DNA of 64,000 nucleotides from Pontibacter ummariensis (lineage in GTDB: Bacteria; Bacteroidota; Bacteroidia; Cytophagales; Hymenobacteraceae): positions 43,270 through 107,269 of the forward strand of contig NZ_FZOQ01000019.1 in assembly GCF_900188175.1 (NCBI RefSeq), given 5' to 3'. Positions 1 through 8,052 of this stretch are shown here, in pieces; position 1 is the first letter of the stretch; every line of letters begins with the position of its first letter. The notes under the pieces were generated by a model. The model searched no databases, had not been told where the DNA came from, and saw nothing but the letters and a program-made list of their open reading frames with translations. The position numbers were made by a program, and so were the translations under genes.

Positions 1-529
1 AGTCTTTGTAATCGTCTTCTGGGAAACCAGTTCTTCTGTGACCAGATACATGATAGGTAGTACCTGGGTCATCGCTAAACTCAACCCGGAAGTAAATACT
101 GTCTGTCTTTACTTTAGATCTGGATAAGCCGCTTCCGATGAATACCTTTCCGTCCTGGATGGTCACATTGCCATCAACTGGCTTTGCGTCCTCATCCAGC
201 GCCGTGTTCACAGCCTCATTCACCGCAAAAGATAGTTTGCTCATGTCCAGGCCGGACCTAACCTTGTAGTTTTTAAAATTGCCCCGGTCATCGACCCATA
301 TTTGGCTCGCTGTGTTAGCTGCTGTGTTGTATGTTAAGAGAGGGGTATAGCCCACATGCTCTACGTCTTCAAACACGCCCGGGCTTGTTTCCACCTTGTA
401 GGTCACCCACCATTCTCCTGATACAGGGTAAGTGGCTGTATATGTCACTTCAGGGTCCTCCTTCTCACAGGAGCTCAGCGCGCCCAGCAACAAGAAAAGG
501 GAAAGACCAGGTATAAGTTTAAGTTTCAT
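1..529 (-). CDS. SusD-locus lipid-binding lipoprotein, 3' end cut by window edge
   Basis: The ATG is at 527-529 and the frame stays open to the left edge, so about 176 residues are visible and the C-terminus is missing. The N-terminus is a lipoprotein signal (LFLLLGALSSC, lipidated Cys about residue 21). The remainder, with a late GHRRTGFPEDD stretch, resembles the lipid-binding putative hydrolase family (PF12888) that often ends SusC/SusD operons in Bacteroidota. It lies 23 bp downstream of another lipoprotein gene and reads in the same direction, so it is probably the last or a late gene of that operon. An outer-membrane surface location is inferred from the operon, and its substrate cannot be told. 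Confidence 0.75.
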   Translation of the reverse strand, partial: MKLKLIPGLSLFLLLGALSSCEKEDPEVTYTATYPVSGEWWVTYKVETSPGVFEDVEHVGYTPLLTYNTAANTASQIWVDDRGNFKNYKVRSGLDMSKLSFAVNEAVNTALDEDAKPVDGNVTIQDGKVFIGSGLSRSKVKTDSIYFRVEFSDDPGTTYHVSGHRRTGFPEDDYKD

Positions 530-552
530 GGTGTTGTCTCTATGTGTTCTAC

Positions 553-1188
553 TTATTGTTTCTGCCAGATTCTTTCTCTACCCATGATGCCATAGTCTAG
601 CAGGTTCACTTTTAGGGTCATTTTGCCGTTACTGTCAATTTTCCCAGTACCACTCACAGTACCATAAACACTAAGAGCTGATTCTGGCAAGACAAGGTTC
701 TCTCCGTCTGTGGTAAGGATATAAGCACCAATGGTGCTCCCTCCCCAAACGTTAGGCTGTAGGTATAAACCTGGCGCCAGCTTTTTAACAGTGACCTTGG
801 GAGATCCGGAACTGTAAACATAGTCCCCCGAGATGTCTACGCCTTCCTGCTCAGCAGCTGACAACACCGCCACAGTTCGCGTCACCTTACTGCTGAAGCC
901 GTCTTTGTTTGTTGCTGTGTAGGTGATATCGTACACCCCTGGGGTATGGATGTCCACTGTGCCGGCTGCTGTTACTTCTATTTCATCCCCTTCTTCTGTG
1001 GCTGTGACGCCTGCCTCGTTGTAAGCCTCTCCCACGACCAGCGACATATACTGCTCTCCCTTCATCGTAAAGTCTGGGAAGTAAGTAGTTCTTGACAGCC
1101 CTTCCGAATCAAGTTCTTTCTCGCAGCCGCAAAAGAAGAAAGCTGAGAACAATAGAAGCAGTAAACAGGAAATATTTGTTCTTTTCAT
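553..1188 (-). CDS. Surface lipoprotein with Ig-like DUF5011 (BT_2262-type) domain
   Basis: The protein has 211 residues from the ATG at 1186-1188. A longer in-frame start at 1284 would run back into the susD gene and is less likely. It has a lipoprotein signal ending FFFCGC (Cys about 22). An Ig-like segment around residues 45-110 has the DUF5011/BT_2262 look (VDIHTPGVYDITYTATN). The C-terminal half is probably a beta-rich ligand or accessory domain. It sits 19 bp after susD and 23 bp before the lipid-binding lipoprotein, so it is read as a third component of a SusC/SusD uptake complex on the cell surface. The ligand is unknown. Confidence 0.75.
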   Translation of the reverse strand: MKRTNISCLLLLLFSAFFFCGCEKELDSEGLSRTTYFPDFTMKGEQYMSLVVGEAYNEAGVTATEEGDEIEVTAAGTVDIHTPGVYDITYTATNKDGFSSKVTRTVAVLSAAEQEGVDISGDYVYSSGSPKVTVKKLAPGLYLQPNVWGGSTIGAYILTTDGENLVLPESALSVYGTVSGTGKIDSNGKMTLKVNLLDYGIMGRERIWQKQ

Positions 1189-1207
1189 AAGCAATGCTTT
1201 GTTTGAG

Positions 1208-2680
1208 TTATTTAACATCCCACCAAACAGGTTTCGTAATCGGTTCAGGTGTCTGTGGTGCGTTCGGGTTGCGCTGTACTTCATCCTGGGGCCACGGCAA
1301 CCGGGTTGGGAAAAGCTTCCCAGACGTGATACCCTCTACAGGATAAGTAAACTCCCCCGGCTGATAAGCAGCATTTGTGGCAGCGACCTCGCTGGTTTCC
1401 GGATACCCTGTTCTGTTTCGTTCCAGGAAAGCCTCCAGGCCCTGGTAAGTGCCCGCGAAGGAAGCCCATTTCTGCACGATGATCGTCTCTAACCTGTCCT
1501 CGAATGAACCGTTTGCCGGATATGGATACAGATTCATCCTCTCGGAGCCGATCTGCTCAAAAGCAGCATCTACCCCTTTGCTGTAAAGAGCAGCCGCATC
1601 TCCTGTACCGAAGCCACGTAAAGCGGCCTCCGCCTGCAGAAAATAGCTCTCTGCCTCAGAGATGAAATACACAGGGGCTGTGGGCAGGATCAAGGCTCTT
1701 GAGACAGTAGCAGGCACCAACTGTGAGGTTGATATGCCGGATGTCCCCTGTACCATCGCCTTTTGTCCTCCGGAACCCGGCAAATATACTTTGTCCAGGC
1801 GGGGGTCATTGTTAACCTGCAGGAACGAAAAGAAAGTATTACTTGCTTTCAGGTTCTGGTTTGAGTTCAAAGCGGTAGTCTGATCCATTTCATACAGCGG
1901 GTTCCGCTTGCTGGTCGCGTCCGTAAAAATGGCCATGTCCGCAGCTTCGTCTAAGAACTCAGCCCCTGATGCATATAGTGCTTTTATGCCGGCCTCTGCC
2001 ACTTGTGGGCGCGCGTAGACCTGGCGCATGTAAATCTTCAGTTTCAGGGTATTGGCAAAGCGTACCCACTGCTGCATGTCTCCGTTGAAGACTACGTCTC
2101 CCTTACCTAGCTTGGCATCCACGCCACCGCTAACCGGTAGCGCCAGCGCTTTATCGATTCTTACTACCAGGGAGTCATACACTGCTTGACCGTCACGGAA
2201 AGCAGGACTTAGGTTTTGCTTTGTCTCACCCTGCCCCGCCTCATCGAACGGAATCCGATCATAGAGGTCGACCAGCACCTGGTAGTTGTAAGCTTCCATC
2301 ACGGTTGCCATCAGGTAGGCGTTCCATTCTTTAGCAGCAGCGGCCTTTTCCTTTACAAACCTGTAGTCGTTTAAGGCACCCGCATATTGCTCTGTCCACC
2401 TGTTGTTGAAGGAGGTAGGCTGGATGTTAAACTGGTCTATGCTAATATACTGGCTGGAGCCATTGTTCTGGGTGTAGTACTGGGACCAGATTCCTCCCAG
2501 TATGGCATATTCTCCACCTACGGCACTTGCAGTAGAGGTAATTGCCGCAGGCAGCACATACTCTACCGGAGCGACCACCGGGTTATTAGGATCTTCATTC
2601 ACATCCAGAAACTCTTTGTCGCAGGACGAGGTGGAGAGTAGCGCAAGCGCTACCCCTATAGTTAAAAATGTCTTCTTCAT
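1208..2680 (-). CDS. SusD/RagB-family nutrient-binding lipoprotein
   Basis: The protein has 490 residues, a normal SusD length. It has a lipoprotein signal peptide with the lipobox in LLSTSSCDKEF (Cys20), followed by the family pattern DVNEDPNNP typical of SusD-like (SusD-like_2) N-termini. Helical TPR-like content and a C-terminal section rich in Pro, Trp and Arg (FPTRLPWPQDEVQRNPN) fit the family. SusD proteins cap the SusC channel and bind peptides or glycans at the outer membrane. The gene follows susC by 33 bp on the same strand, so the two are cotranscribed. No glycosidase or peptidase gene is next to it, so the nutrient cannot be assigned. Confidence 0.92.
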   Translation of the reverse strand: MKKTFLTIGVALALLSTSSCDKEFLDVNEDPNNPVVAPVEYVLPAAITSTASAVGGEYAILGGIWSQYYTQNNGSSQYISIDQFNIQPTSFNNRWTEQYAGALNDYRFVKEKAAAAKEWNAYLMATVMEAYNYQVLVDLYDRIPFDEAGQGETKQNLSPAFRDGQAVYDSLVVRIDKALALPVSGGVDAKLGKGDVVFNGDMQQWVRFANTLKLKIYMRQVYARPQVAEAGIKALYASGAEFLDEAADMAIFTDATSKRNPLYEMDQTTALNSNQNLKASNTFFSFLQVNNDPRLDKVYLPGSGGQKAMVQGTSGISTSQLVPATVSRALILPTAPVYFISEAESYFLQAEAALRGFGTGDAAALYSKGVDAAFEQIGSERMNLYPYPANGSFEDRLETIIVQKWASFAGTYQGLEAFLERNRTGYPETSEVAATNAAYQPGEFTYPVEGITSGKLFPTRLPWPQDEVQRNPNAPQTPEPITKPVWWDVK

Positions 2681-2713
2681 AATGATGCTTATTAGTCTGG
2701 TAAGTGATTCCGG

Positions 2714-5700
2714 TTAAAAACCGACTTTGAGGCTGACTCCGAAGCTCCTGGTGGTAGGGCCGGAGGCAAACTCTCCGACTTCGCTTGTCAGATCGTTTCC
2801 AAATGTGGTGGACTCGGGGTCAATGATGTTGTTGTTCTCCGGAGTCCACATCAACAGGTTTCTACCCACCAGGCTGATGTTTACAGAACTGAAAGGGGTT
2901 TTTGCTATAAGAGCGGAAGGCAGGCTATAGCCAAGTACCACTTCCCTCAGCTTCACAAAGCTCCGGTCCCGCAGGTGCTCCCGCTCGACAGGAGGGTTAT
3001 AGCTATCGTTCCAGTAGTTGGCAACGTTCTCCATGTCGATGGCGGTCGTATTTTCCCTCGTGATCAAGTTGCCGTTCTCATCCTGATCGATCTTTCCATC
3101 TCCGTCTGCGTCCACACCTACCACTGAGTTGGGCACGATAAAGGGCTGGCGGTCATTGTAGAGTGTGTTCGTGGTGTTACCAACAAATTGGGTCAGACGC
3201 TGCGTATAGGAGTAAAACAGGCCACCCTGCCTGTAATCAAGGCCCACCGAAAGGTTGACACCTTTGTAATCGAAGGTATTGTACAAGCCCATCAGGTATT
3301 TGGCCTGTGCATTGCCCAGGATCTCTTTCTGCGTCGTCTGCAATGGGAAACCAGTGGACTCATTCACAATGATATGCCCTTCAGCATCCTTCAGGTAACC
3401 CGGCCCTTTAAATACGCCAAGCGGTTGGCCTTCAATAGCCACGAAGTCCGTGTCATAGTTATCCGAGAGTAGCACTTGCTCCAGCCCATCTCGCAGCTTT
3501 AACACTTTGTTGCGGTTATTGGAGAAGGTATAGCGCACATCCCAGCGGAAGTCATTGGTTTGCAACGGGGTAGCACTTAGCAACAGCTCCAGGCCCTTGT
3601 TCTCCACCTTTCCGATGTTCATTACCTGAGTGGTGTAGCCTGAAGAGGCGGCAATAGGCACTTCCAGAATCTGATCTGTCGTGGTTCGGTTATAGTAAGC
3701 CACATCCACATTGATGCGGTTTCTTAAAAAGCTTAAACTCGCCCCGACCTCATATTCGGAAGTGATCTCCGGCTGAAGTAAGCCGTTGCCGATCTTGTTG
3801 TCTAACTCATATGCGTTTCTGCCGTCGATCGGGAACAGAATGTTACCGAAGCCTAAGCCAATATCACCCGGTATAAGCACAGAACTAATACTATAGGGCT
3901 CTGCATCGTTGCCTGTCTGCCCCCATGCCGCTCTCAGCTTACCATAGGAGAGGACGCTTGGTAGGAATTCCGGGAATACCTCAGAAAACACAAAGCTGGT
4001 GTTGACCCCTGGATAGAAGAACGAGTTGTTGTTCTTAGGCAAGGTGGAGGACCAGTCATTGCGGGCGTTCAGGCTTAAGAACAGGTAGTCTCTGTAAGAG
4101 AACTCTGCCTGCGCATAGGCTCCGTACAGCCTTCTGAGGGACTCTGTGGTAGACACGGTGGCAGGGTCCGAGGAGTTAGACAGGTTGTAATAGCCTGGTA
4201 TGCTCAGGTTTGTTATGTAGGCAAAGTTCTCCTTGCTGTACCGCTCGTTCACGTTATACCCCAGGATGCCGTTTAAGTGCAGGTCTTCCGTTAAGTCGTT
4301 ATTCGAGGAAAGGATAAAGTCTGCATTCAGCTCGCGCGCAAACCTTGTTCGTTCGTTTACGCGACCGGGGGAATTGGTACCACCACCTGCTAACACGGGG
4401 CTGTCTTCTGCCAGGGTATAGGCAGCGATCCAGTCTTTCAGCTGCCCGTTCGAGATGTCACCGCCTCCGCGCGCCGTTGCCGTCAGCCAGTCCCTCAGTT
4501 TGTAATTGATACTAACGTTACCGTAGATGCGGTTTTCCTCATAATCGTTGCCGTTCGCTGAAAGTACATAGTAAGGGTTCTGTGCATATCCTGTAAAGAA
4601 GTTATCTAGGTTATTAAACTTATTATGTATGTCCTTAAAATCCACGATGCTTATGTCCCTGGGAATCTGGATCAGTTCCTGGAACAGAGTGGCACCGCCG
4701 CCGTCCCCCTGCCCAGTGGTAACAACCGATGCATCCTTGCGGGCAAAGTTTATGCTTGAAGAAGCGGACAGTCTCTTCCCCTGTGTTGACCCCCTGAAGG
4801 AGAGGGTGTTTCGTTTGTAGGAGTCCGCATCAGTGGGAACAATACCGTCTTCAGTGGCATTGCCGTACGATAGGTAATAGGAAGACTTTTCGGTGCCCCC
4901 GCTGATAGCCAAGGTATTCAGGAAAGACGTACCTGTCTCGTAGAAGTCTCTCAGGTTACTCTCCTGTGCTTTAAAAAGCTTCAGCTGCTGGGAGTTGTCC
5001 ACCACGTTGCCCCACAGGTGCTCTTTGCCATGCAGTTTGGGCCCCCAGCTACCGTTCTCGTTGGTCAGGAACTCGCCGCTCCAACCCTGTCCAAAGGTGT
5101 TCTGCAGCTGTGGCAGGAACGCAGGCGCAGAAACAGTAGCAGAAGTTGTGAAATCAACGCTCAACTTCTCTCCGACTTTTCCCTTTTTCGTGGTAATTAG
5201 AATGACACCGTTTGCAGCCCTCGATCCATATAGGGACGTAGCCGAAGCCCCCTTCAGGATAGAGATAGAGGCGATATCATCGGGGTTAATGTCGTTTGCG
5301 CGGTTACCAAAGTCCTGTGTTCGGTCCACCGATCCTTCCTTACCAGCCTGGAAGTTCCCGGCACCGTTGTCAATCGGCACACCGTCCACCACATAGAGGG
5401 GGTTGTTGTTACCGCCAATAGACGAGTAACCCCGCAGGATTACTTTCGTGGAGGCACCCGGCGCGCCCGAGGCGGTGGAAATGTTCACGCCGGCCACTTT
5501 TCCCTGTAGGGCGTTCATCGGGCTGGAAGCCCTGGCTTTCGTGATTTCCGCTGCCTGTACTGTGCTTGCGGCATAGCCAAGAGACTTCTCCTCCCTTTCC
5601 ACGCCCAGAGCAGTAACAATCACTTCCTGAAGCTGCTTGGTGTCCGATCCTAAAGCCACATCGACCGTGGAAGCCTCCCCCACCACTTTCTCAACGCTAG

Positions 5701-5938
5701 CGTACCCAATAAACCGGAATTGCAGCGTTGCCCCGGTTGCAGGAATGTTGATTGTATAACTTCCGTCACCGTCTGTAGCTGTTCCTATGGTAGTTCCTTT
5801 TACCACCACACTTACTCCGGGTAAGGGTTGGCCTGTTTCCGCCTCCGTCACCCTTCCTGAAACAGCCCGGTTCTGTGCCCAGGCCTGGCTGATAAGCGCC
5901 AGGAACAGAACCAGGTTCAATAAAATAGTTTTTCTCAT
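2714..5938 (-). CDS. SusC/RagA-family TonB-linked outer membrane protein
   Basis: The protein has 1074 residues. A signal peptide (cleaved after about AWAQ, residue 22) leads into a carboxypeptidase-regulatory-like beta domain (VSGRVTEAETGQPLPGVSV, residues 26-105). A TonB plug follows with the hallmark segments YVVDGVPID and SLYGSRAANGVILITTKKG (about 180-250). The rest is a 22-strand barrel ending in phenylalanine (SLKVGF), as outer-membrane barrels do. Energised by TonB, it imports the ligand caught by the SusD partner. It is the first gene of a four-gene minus-strand operon. A 960-bp gene-free stretch and a divergent AraC-type regulator lie upstream, which hints at local control. Confidence 0.95.
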   Translation of the reverse strand: MRKTILLNLVLFLALISQAWAQNRAVSGRVTEAETGQPLPGVSVVVKGTTIGTATDGDGSYTINIPATGATLQFRFIGYASVEKVVGEASTVDVALGSDTKQLQEVIVTALGVEREEKSLGYAASTVQAAEITKARASSPMNALQGKVAGVNISTASGAPGASTKVILRGYSSIGGNNNPLYVVDGVPIDNGAGNFQAGKEGSVDRTQDFGNRANDINPDDIASISILKGASATSLYGSRAANGVILITTKKGKVGEKLSVDFTTSATVSAPAFLPQLQNTFGQGWSGEFLTNENGSWGPKLHGKEHLWGNVVDNSQQLKLFKAQESNLRDFYETGTSFLNTLAISGGTEKSSYYLSYGNATEDGIVPTDADSYKRNTLSFRGSTQGKRLSASSSINFARKDASVVTTGQGDGGGATLFQELIQIPRDISIVDFKDIHNKFNNLDNFFTGYAQNPYYVLSANGNDYEENRIYGNVSINYKLRDWLTATARGGGDISNGQLKDWIAAYTLAEDSPVLAGGGTNSPGRVNERTRFARELNADFILSSNNDLTEDLHLNGILGYNVNERYSKENFAYITNLSIPGYYNLSNSSDPATVSTTESLRRLYGAYAQAEFSYRDYLFLSLNARNDWSSTLPKNNNSFFYPGVNTSFVFSEVFPEFLPSVLSYGKLRAAWGQTGNDAEPYSISSVLIPGDIGLGFGNILFPIDGRNAYELDNKIGNGLLQPEITSEYEVGASLSFLRNRINVDVAYYNRTTTDQILEVPIAASSGYTTQVMNIGKVENKGLELLLSATPLQTNDFRWDVRYTFSNNRNKVLKLRDGLEQVLLSDNYDTDFVAIEGQPLGVFKGPGYLKDAEGHIIVNESTGFPLQTTQKEILGNAQAKYLMGLYNTFDYKGVNLSVGLDYRQGGLFYSYTQRLTQFVGNTTNTLYNDRQPFIVPNSVVGVDADGDGKIDQDENGNLITRENTTAIDMENVANYWNDSYNPPVEREHLRDRSFVKLREVVLGYSLPSALIAKTPFSSVNISLVGRNLLMWTPENNNIIDPESTTFGNDLTSEVGEFASGPTTRSFGVSLKVGF

Positions 5939-6897
5939 AGAACTAGTTTAGGATAAATAATTATTGATTAATTGGTAATTACATGCTGCTTCGGCATCGA
6001 AACACCGATTTAGGGACAGTCAGACAGGGCTTTGTGCATGGACGATTCCCACTTCCATGAAACTAAAGGAGAAGGAACGCTGACCTTAAAAGATGGGATA
6101 AACACCCCGCAGTGAGGCTGAGAGAACTACTACTTAAATATTATCTACTTTATTTACCACGTTAATTTTCTAACCAATTTAACTCTGTGGCTCAGCTGTT
6201 CACTGCGGAGGTGTTATTCCATTTTATTTTATGTCGTGTTTGGATCGTGAAGCCCGGTAAAGCCAATCGCTTTTCCGCTCTATTTACACCTGCAAAGAAA
6301 CCGGTCTTTTTTAGAGGAATCTTGTACAATCCTGCCTATTATAATATCCAGCTAAAATTGTAAGGTGTCCTGATATGAAGAGGTGCCTGGCCAGGACGGC
6401 CACACATGTTACAGCAGAGGGTGTATCTTGCTAAATCAAGTTTAGTCCAATAATGGCTAGTAGATAAAAACGCATTCTTCATCTAGGAAAAATACCTGTC
6501 CCTATAAATGGTTTTGTGGCTTCCGGAAATATAGGGTAATTCACAAACTGCCTCTTTCTGTTAAACGATCAGGACGCTTTAAGTAGCCTGTCCTACTTTC
6601 TTGTAAAGACTGACGCTTGCCTGTCAAGAGCCATCAGAGCTTAACTAGCAAACAGGAGCACGGGCAATCTATCAAAAGGACTGAACCCGCATCAGGGCCC
6701 CAATATTGGCAAGCGCTTCTACAATACCTGAAGCAGGCACAGAAACAAGGCCAGGGTAGCGTAAAGGCGCCGGGGTTGTTTAGAAAAGCCTGTTTTTAAT
6801 ATCGGAGCCAGGGGGTTCCCAGGAGGAAGTATCGGTGAGCTTAAACTGAAAACAGGTTCTCTCCAATAGGGAGGCACCGCTACATGCTTGTAATTAT
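5939..6897. other. Gene-free divergent control region between susC and the AraC-type gene
   Basis: This 959-bp stretch separates two divergent genes and has no ORF I can support. It should carry the promoters of susC (leftward) and of the AraC-type gene (rightward). The part from about 6120 to 6240 is AT-rich, and on the minus strand it could hold the susC promoter, but I cannot point to an exact Bacteroidetes -33/-7 (TTTG / TAnnTTTG) pair. No convincing terminator, riboswitch or repeat was found. Confidence 0.4.
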
Positions 6898-7839
6898 ATG
6901 GAGGATAAAGTGAGACAGAACAAAACAACTTCCGGGAACTCCCTTTACAGCGGAAACTGTGAGATTCTGCATGTGAACGACAACAACTGCAACATACTCG
7001 AAAAGATTAAGAGCGAAAACTGCATTATGAGCACCCTCTCTACCTCACTCGAGTCTGAGTTGCGCCCAAAGGGGCTTGCGCTCAAGTTCACTGCCGAGGG
7101 CTTAGAAACCTACTGGTTTCAAAAGAAACACTTCCATGTCTCCAGCGGAAAGTACCTTCTGGTCAATGAGACCATTCCTGCCATGGATGTGGTCATCAAA
7201 GGGGTGCCTACCTGGGGTATGTGCGTTGATATTGACATGCAACTTGTAAACGATGCCCTGTACCAGTTGCTATACCCCGACGATCTGGACGGGTATAACA
7301 GCATAAGCCGTTTCTTGCTCTCGCCCGAGCTATTCGTGCGGGAAGCTGTCGCGGGTGCTCAGCTCAAAAGCCTCTTAAATAAGTTTATCTCCATCTCTGT
7401 CTCAAAGGAGTACAAGGCACCAGGGCTGGAGCTAATTTACGAGCTCATAACATTGCTTATACAGGAGAACAGAGAAATGGTCAGCTCCTATTATAGCCTT
7501 CAGACGTCAAAGTTATCTACCCGTCAGGAGCTGTTCCGCCGCTTACTCCTGGGCAAGGAGGTACTGGATGACAGCCTTTTCACGGACCTGAGCATGAAGC
7601 AGGTGGCGGAGGCCTGCTGCCTGTCCGAGTTCAGGTTTTACAGGTTATTCAAGCAGTGCTTTGGCCATAGCCCCTACAACTACCTGTTTAAGAAAAGAAT
7701 CGAGAAGAGCATGGAAATGAAGAAGCAGGGCTTAAGCTGGAGCGAGATCGCCTACACCCTAAACTTCACCGACCTGGCCGCCTTCAGCAAAAGCTTTAAG
7801 AAAATCAAAGGACTTCCCCCCTCAAGGTACCCGCTTTAA
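6898..7839 (+). CDS. AraC-family transcriptional regulator
   Basis: The protein has 313 residues. The C-terminal 90 residues form a two-helix-turn-helix AraC DNA-binding domain: the first HTH at SMKQVAEACCLSEFRFYRLF, then a family-typical second part ending FTDLAAFSKSFKKIKGLPPSRY. The N-terminal 200 residues have no recognisable sensor domain but resemble AraC-like proteins of Bacteroidota that sense small molecules. The start is uncertain: the first ATG (6898) is used here, but the ATG at 7027 (MSTLSTS) would still leave an intact regulator. It is divergent from the SusC/SusD operon and close to a second receptor gene, so regulation of one of them is a reasonable inference. Confidence 0.88.
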   Translation: MEDKVRQNKTTSGNSLYSGNCEILHVNDNNCNILEKIKSENCIMSTLSTSLESELRPKGLALKFTAEGLETYWFQKKHFHVSSGKYLLVNETIPAMDVVIKGVPTWGMCVDIDMQLVNDALYQLLYPDDLDGYNSISRFLLSPELFVREAVAGAQLKSLLNKFISISVSKEYKAPGLELIYELITLLIQENREMVSSYYSLQTSKLSTRQELFRRLLLGKEVLDDSLFTDLSMKQVAEACCLSEFRFYRLFKQCFGHSPYNYLFKKRIEKSMEMKKQGLSWSEIAYTLNFTDLAAFSKSFKKIKGLPPSRYPL

Positions 7840-7873
7840 CCCTTGACACTCCATGTGGAAGAGAGAGAAGGTT

Positions 7874-7933
7874 GTGCGCTTGCCGTCGCATGAGACGCTG
7901 GCTCCGCCATGCAAGAAAGGACAGCAAGCGCAC
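7874..7933 (+). terminator. Long-loop inverted repeat after the AraC-type gene
   Basis: A perfect 10-bp inverted repeat (GTGCGCTTGC at 7874-7883, GCAAGCGCAC at 7924-7933) lies 35 bp past the stop codon, with a 40-nt loop. There is no T-run after it, so it may be a factor-dependent stop or a protein site rather than a classic terminator. Confidence 0.35.
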
Positions 7934-8052
7934 TACCCATCACAAAAGGCAAGATTATGAACACAGAAAAAATCATATCCGCATAAAACCTTTTTCGCCC
8001 GAACCTGTCTTTTTTAGTTACAATTTATCAACTAACCTTCTTGCTCCTATCT

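Noticed and set aside
6060..6150. CTGAGA-containing stretch resembling a TPP riboswitch
   Set aside because: Only the short CTGAGA is present; the other conserved TPP elements and the pairing are missing, and it would be on the wrong strand for susC.
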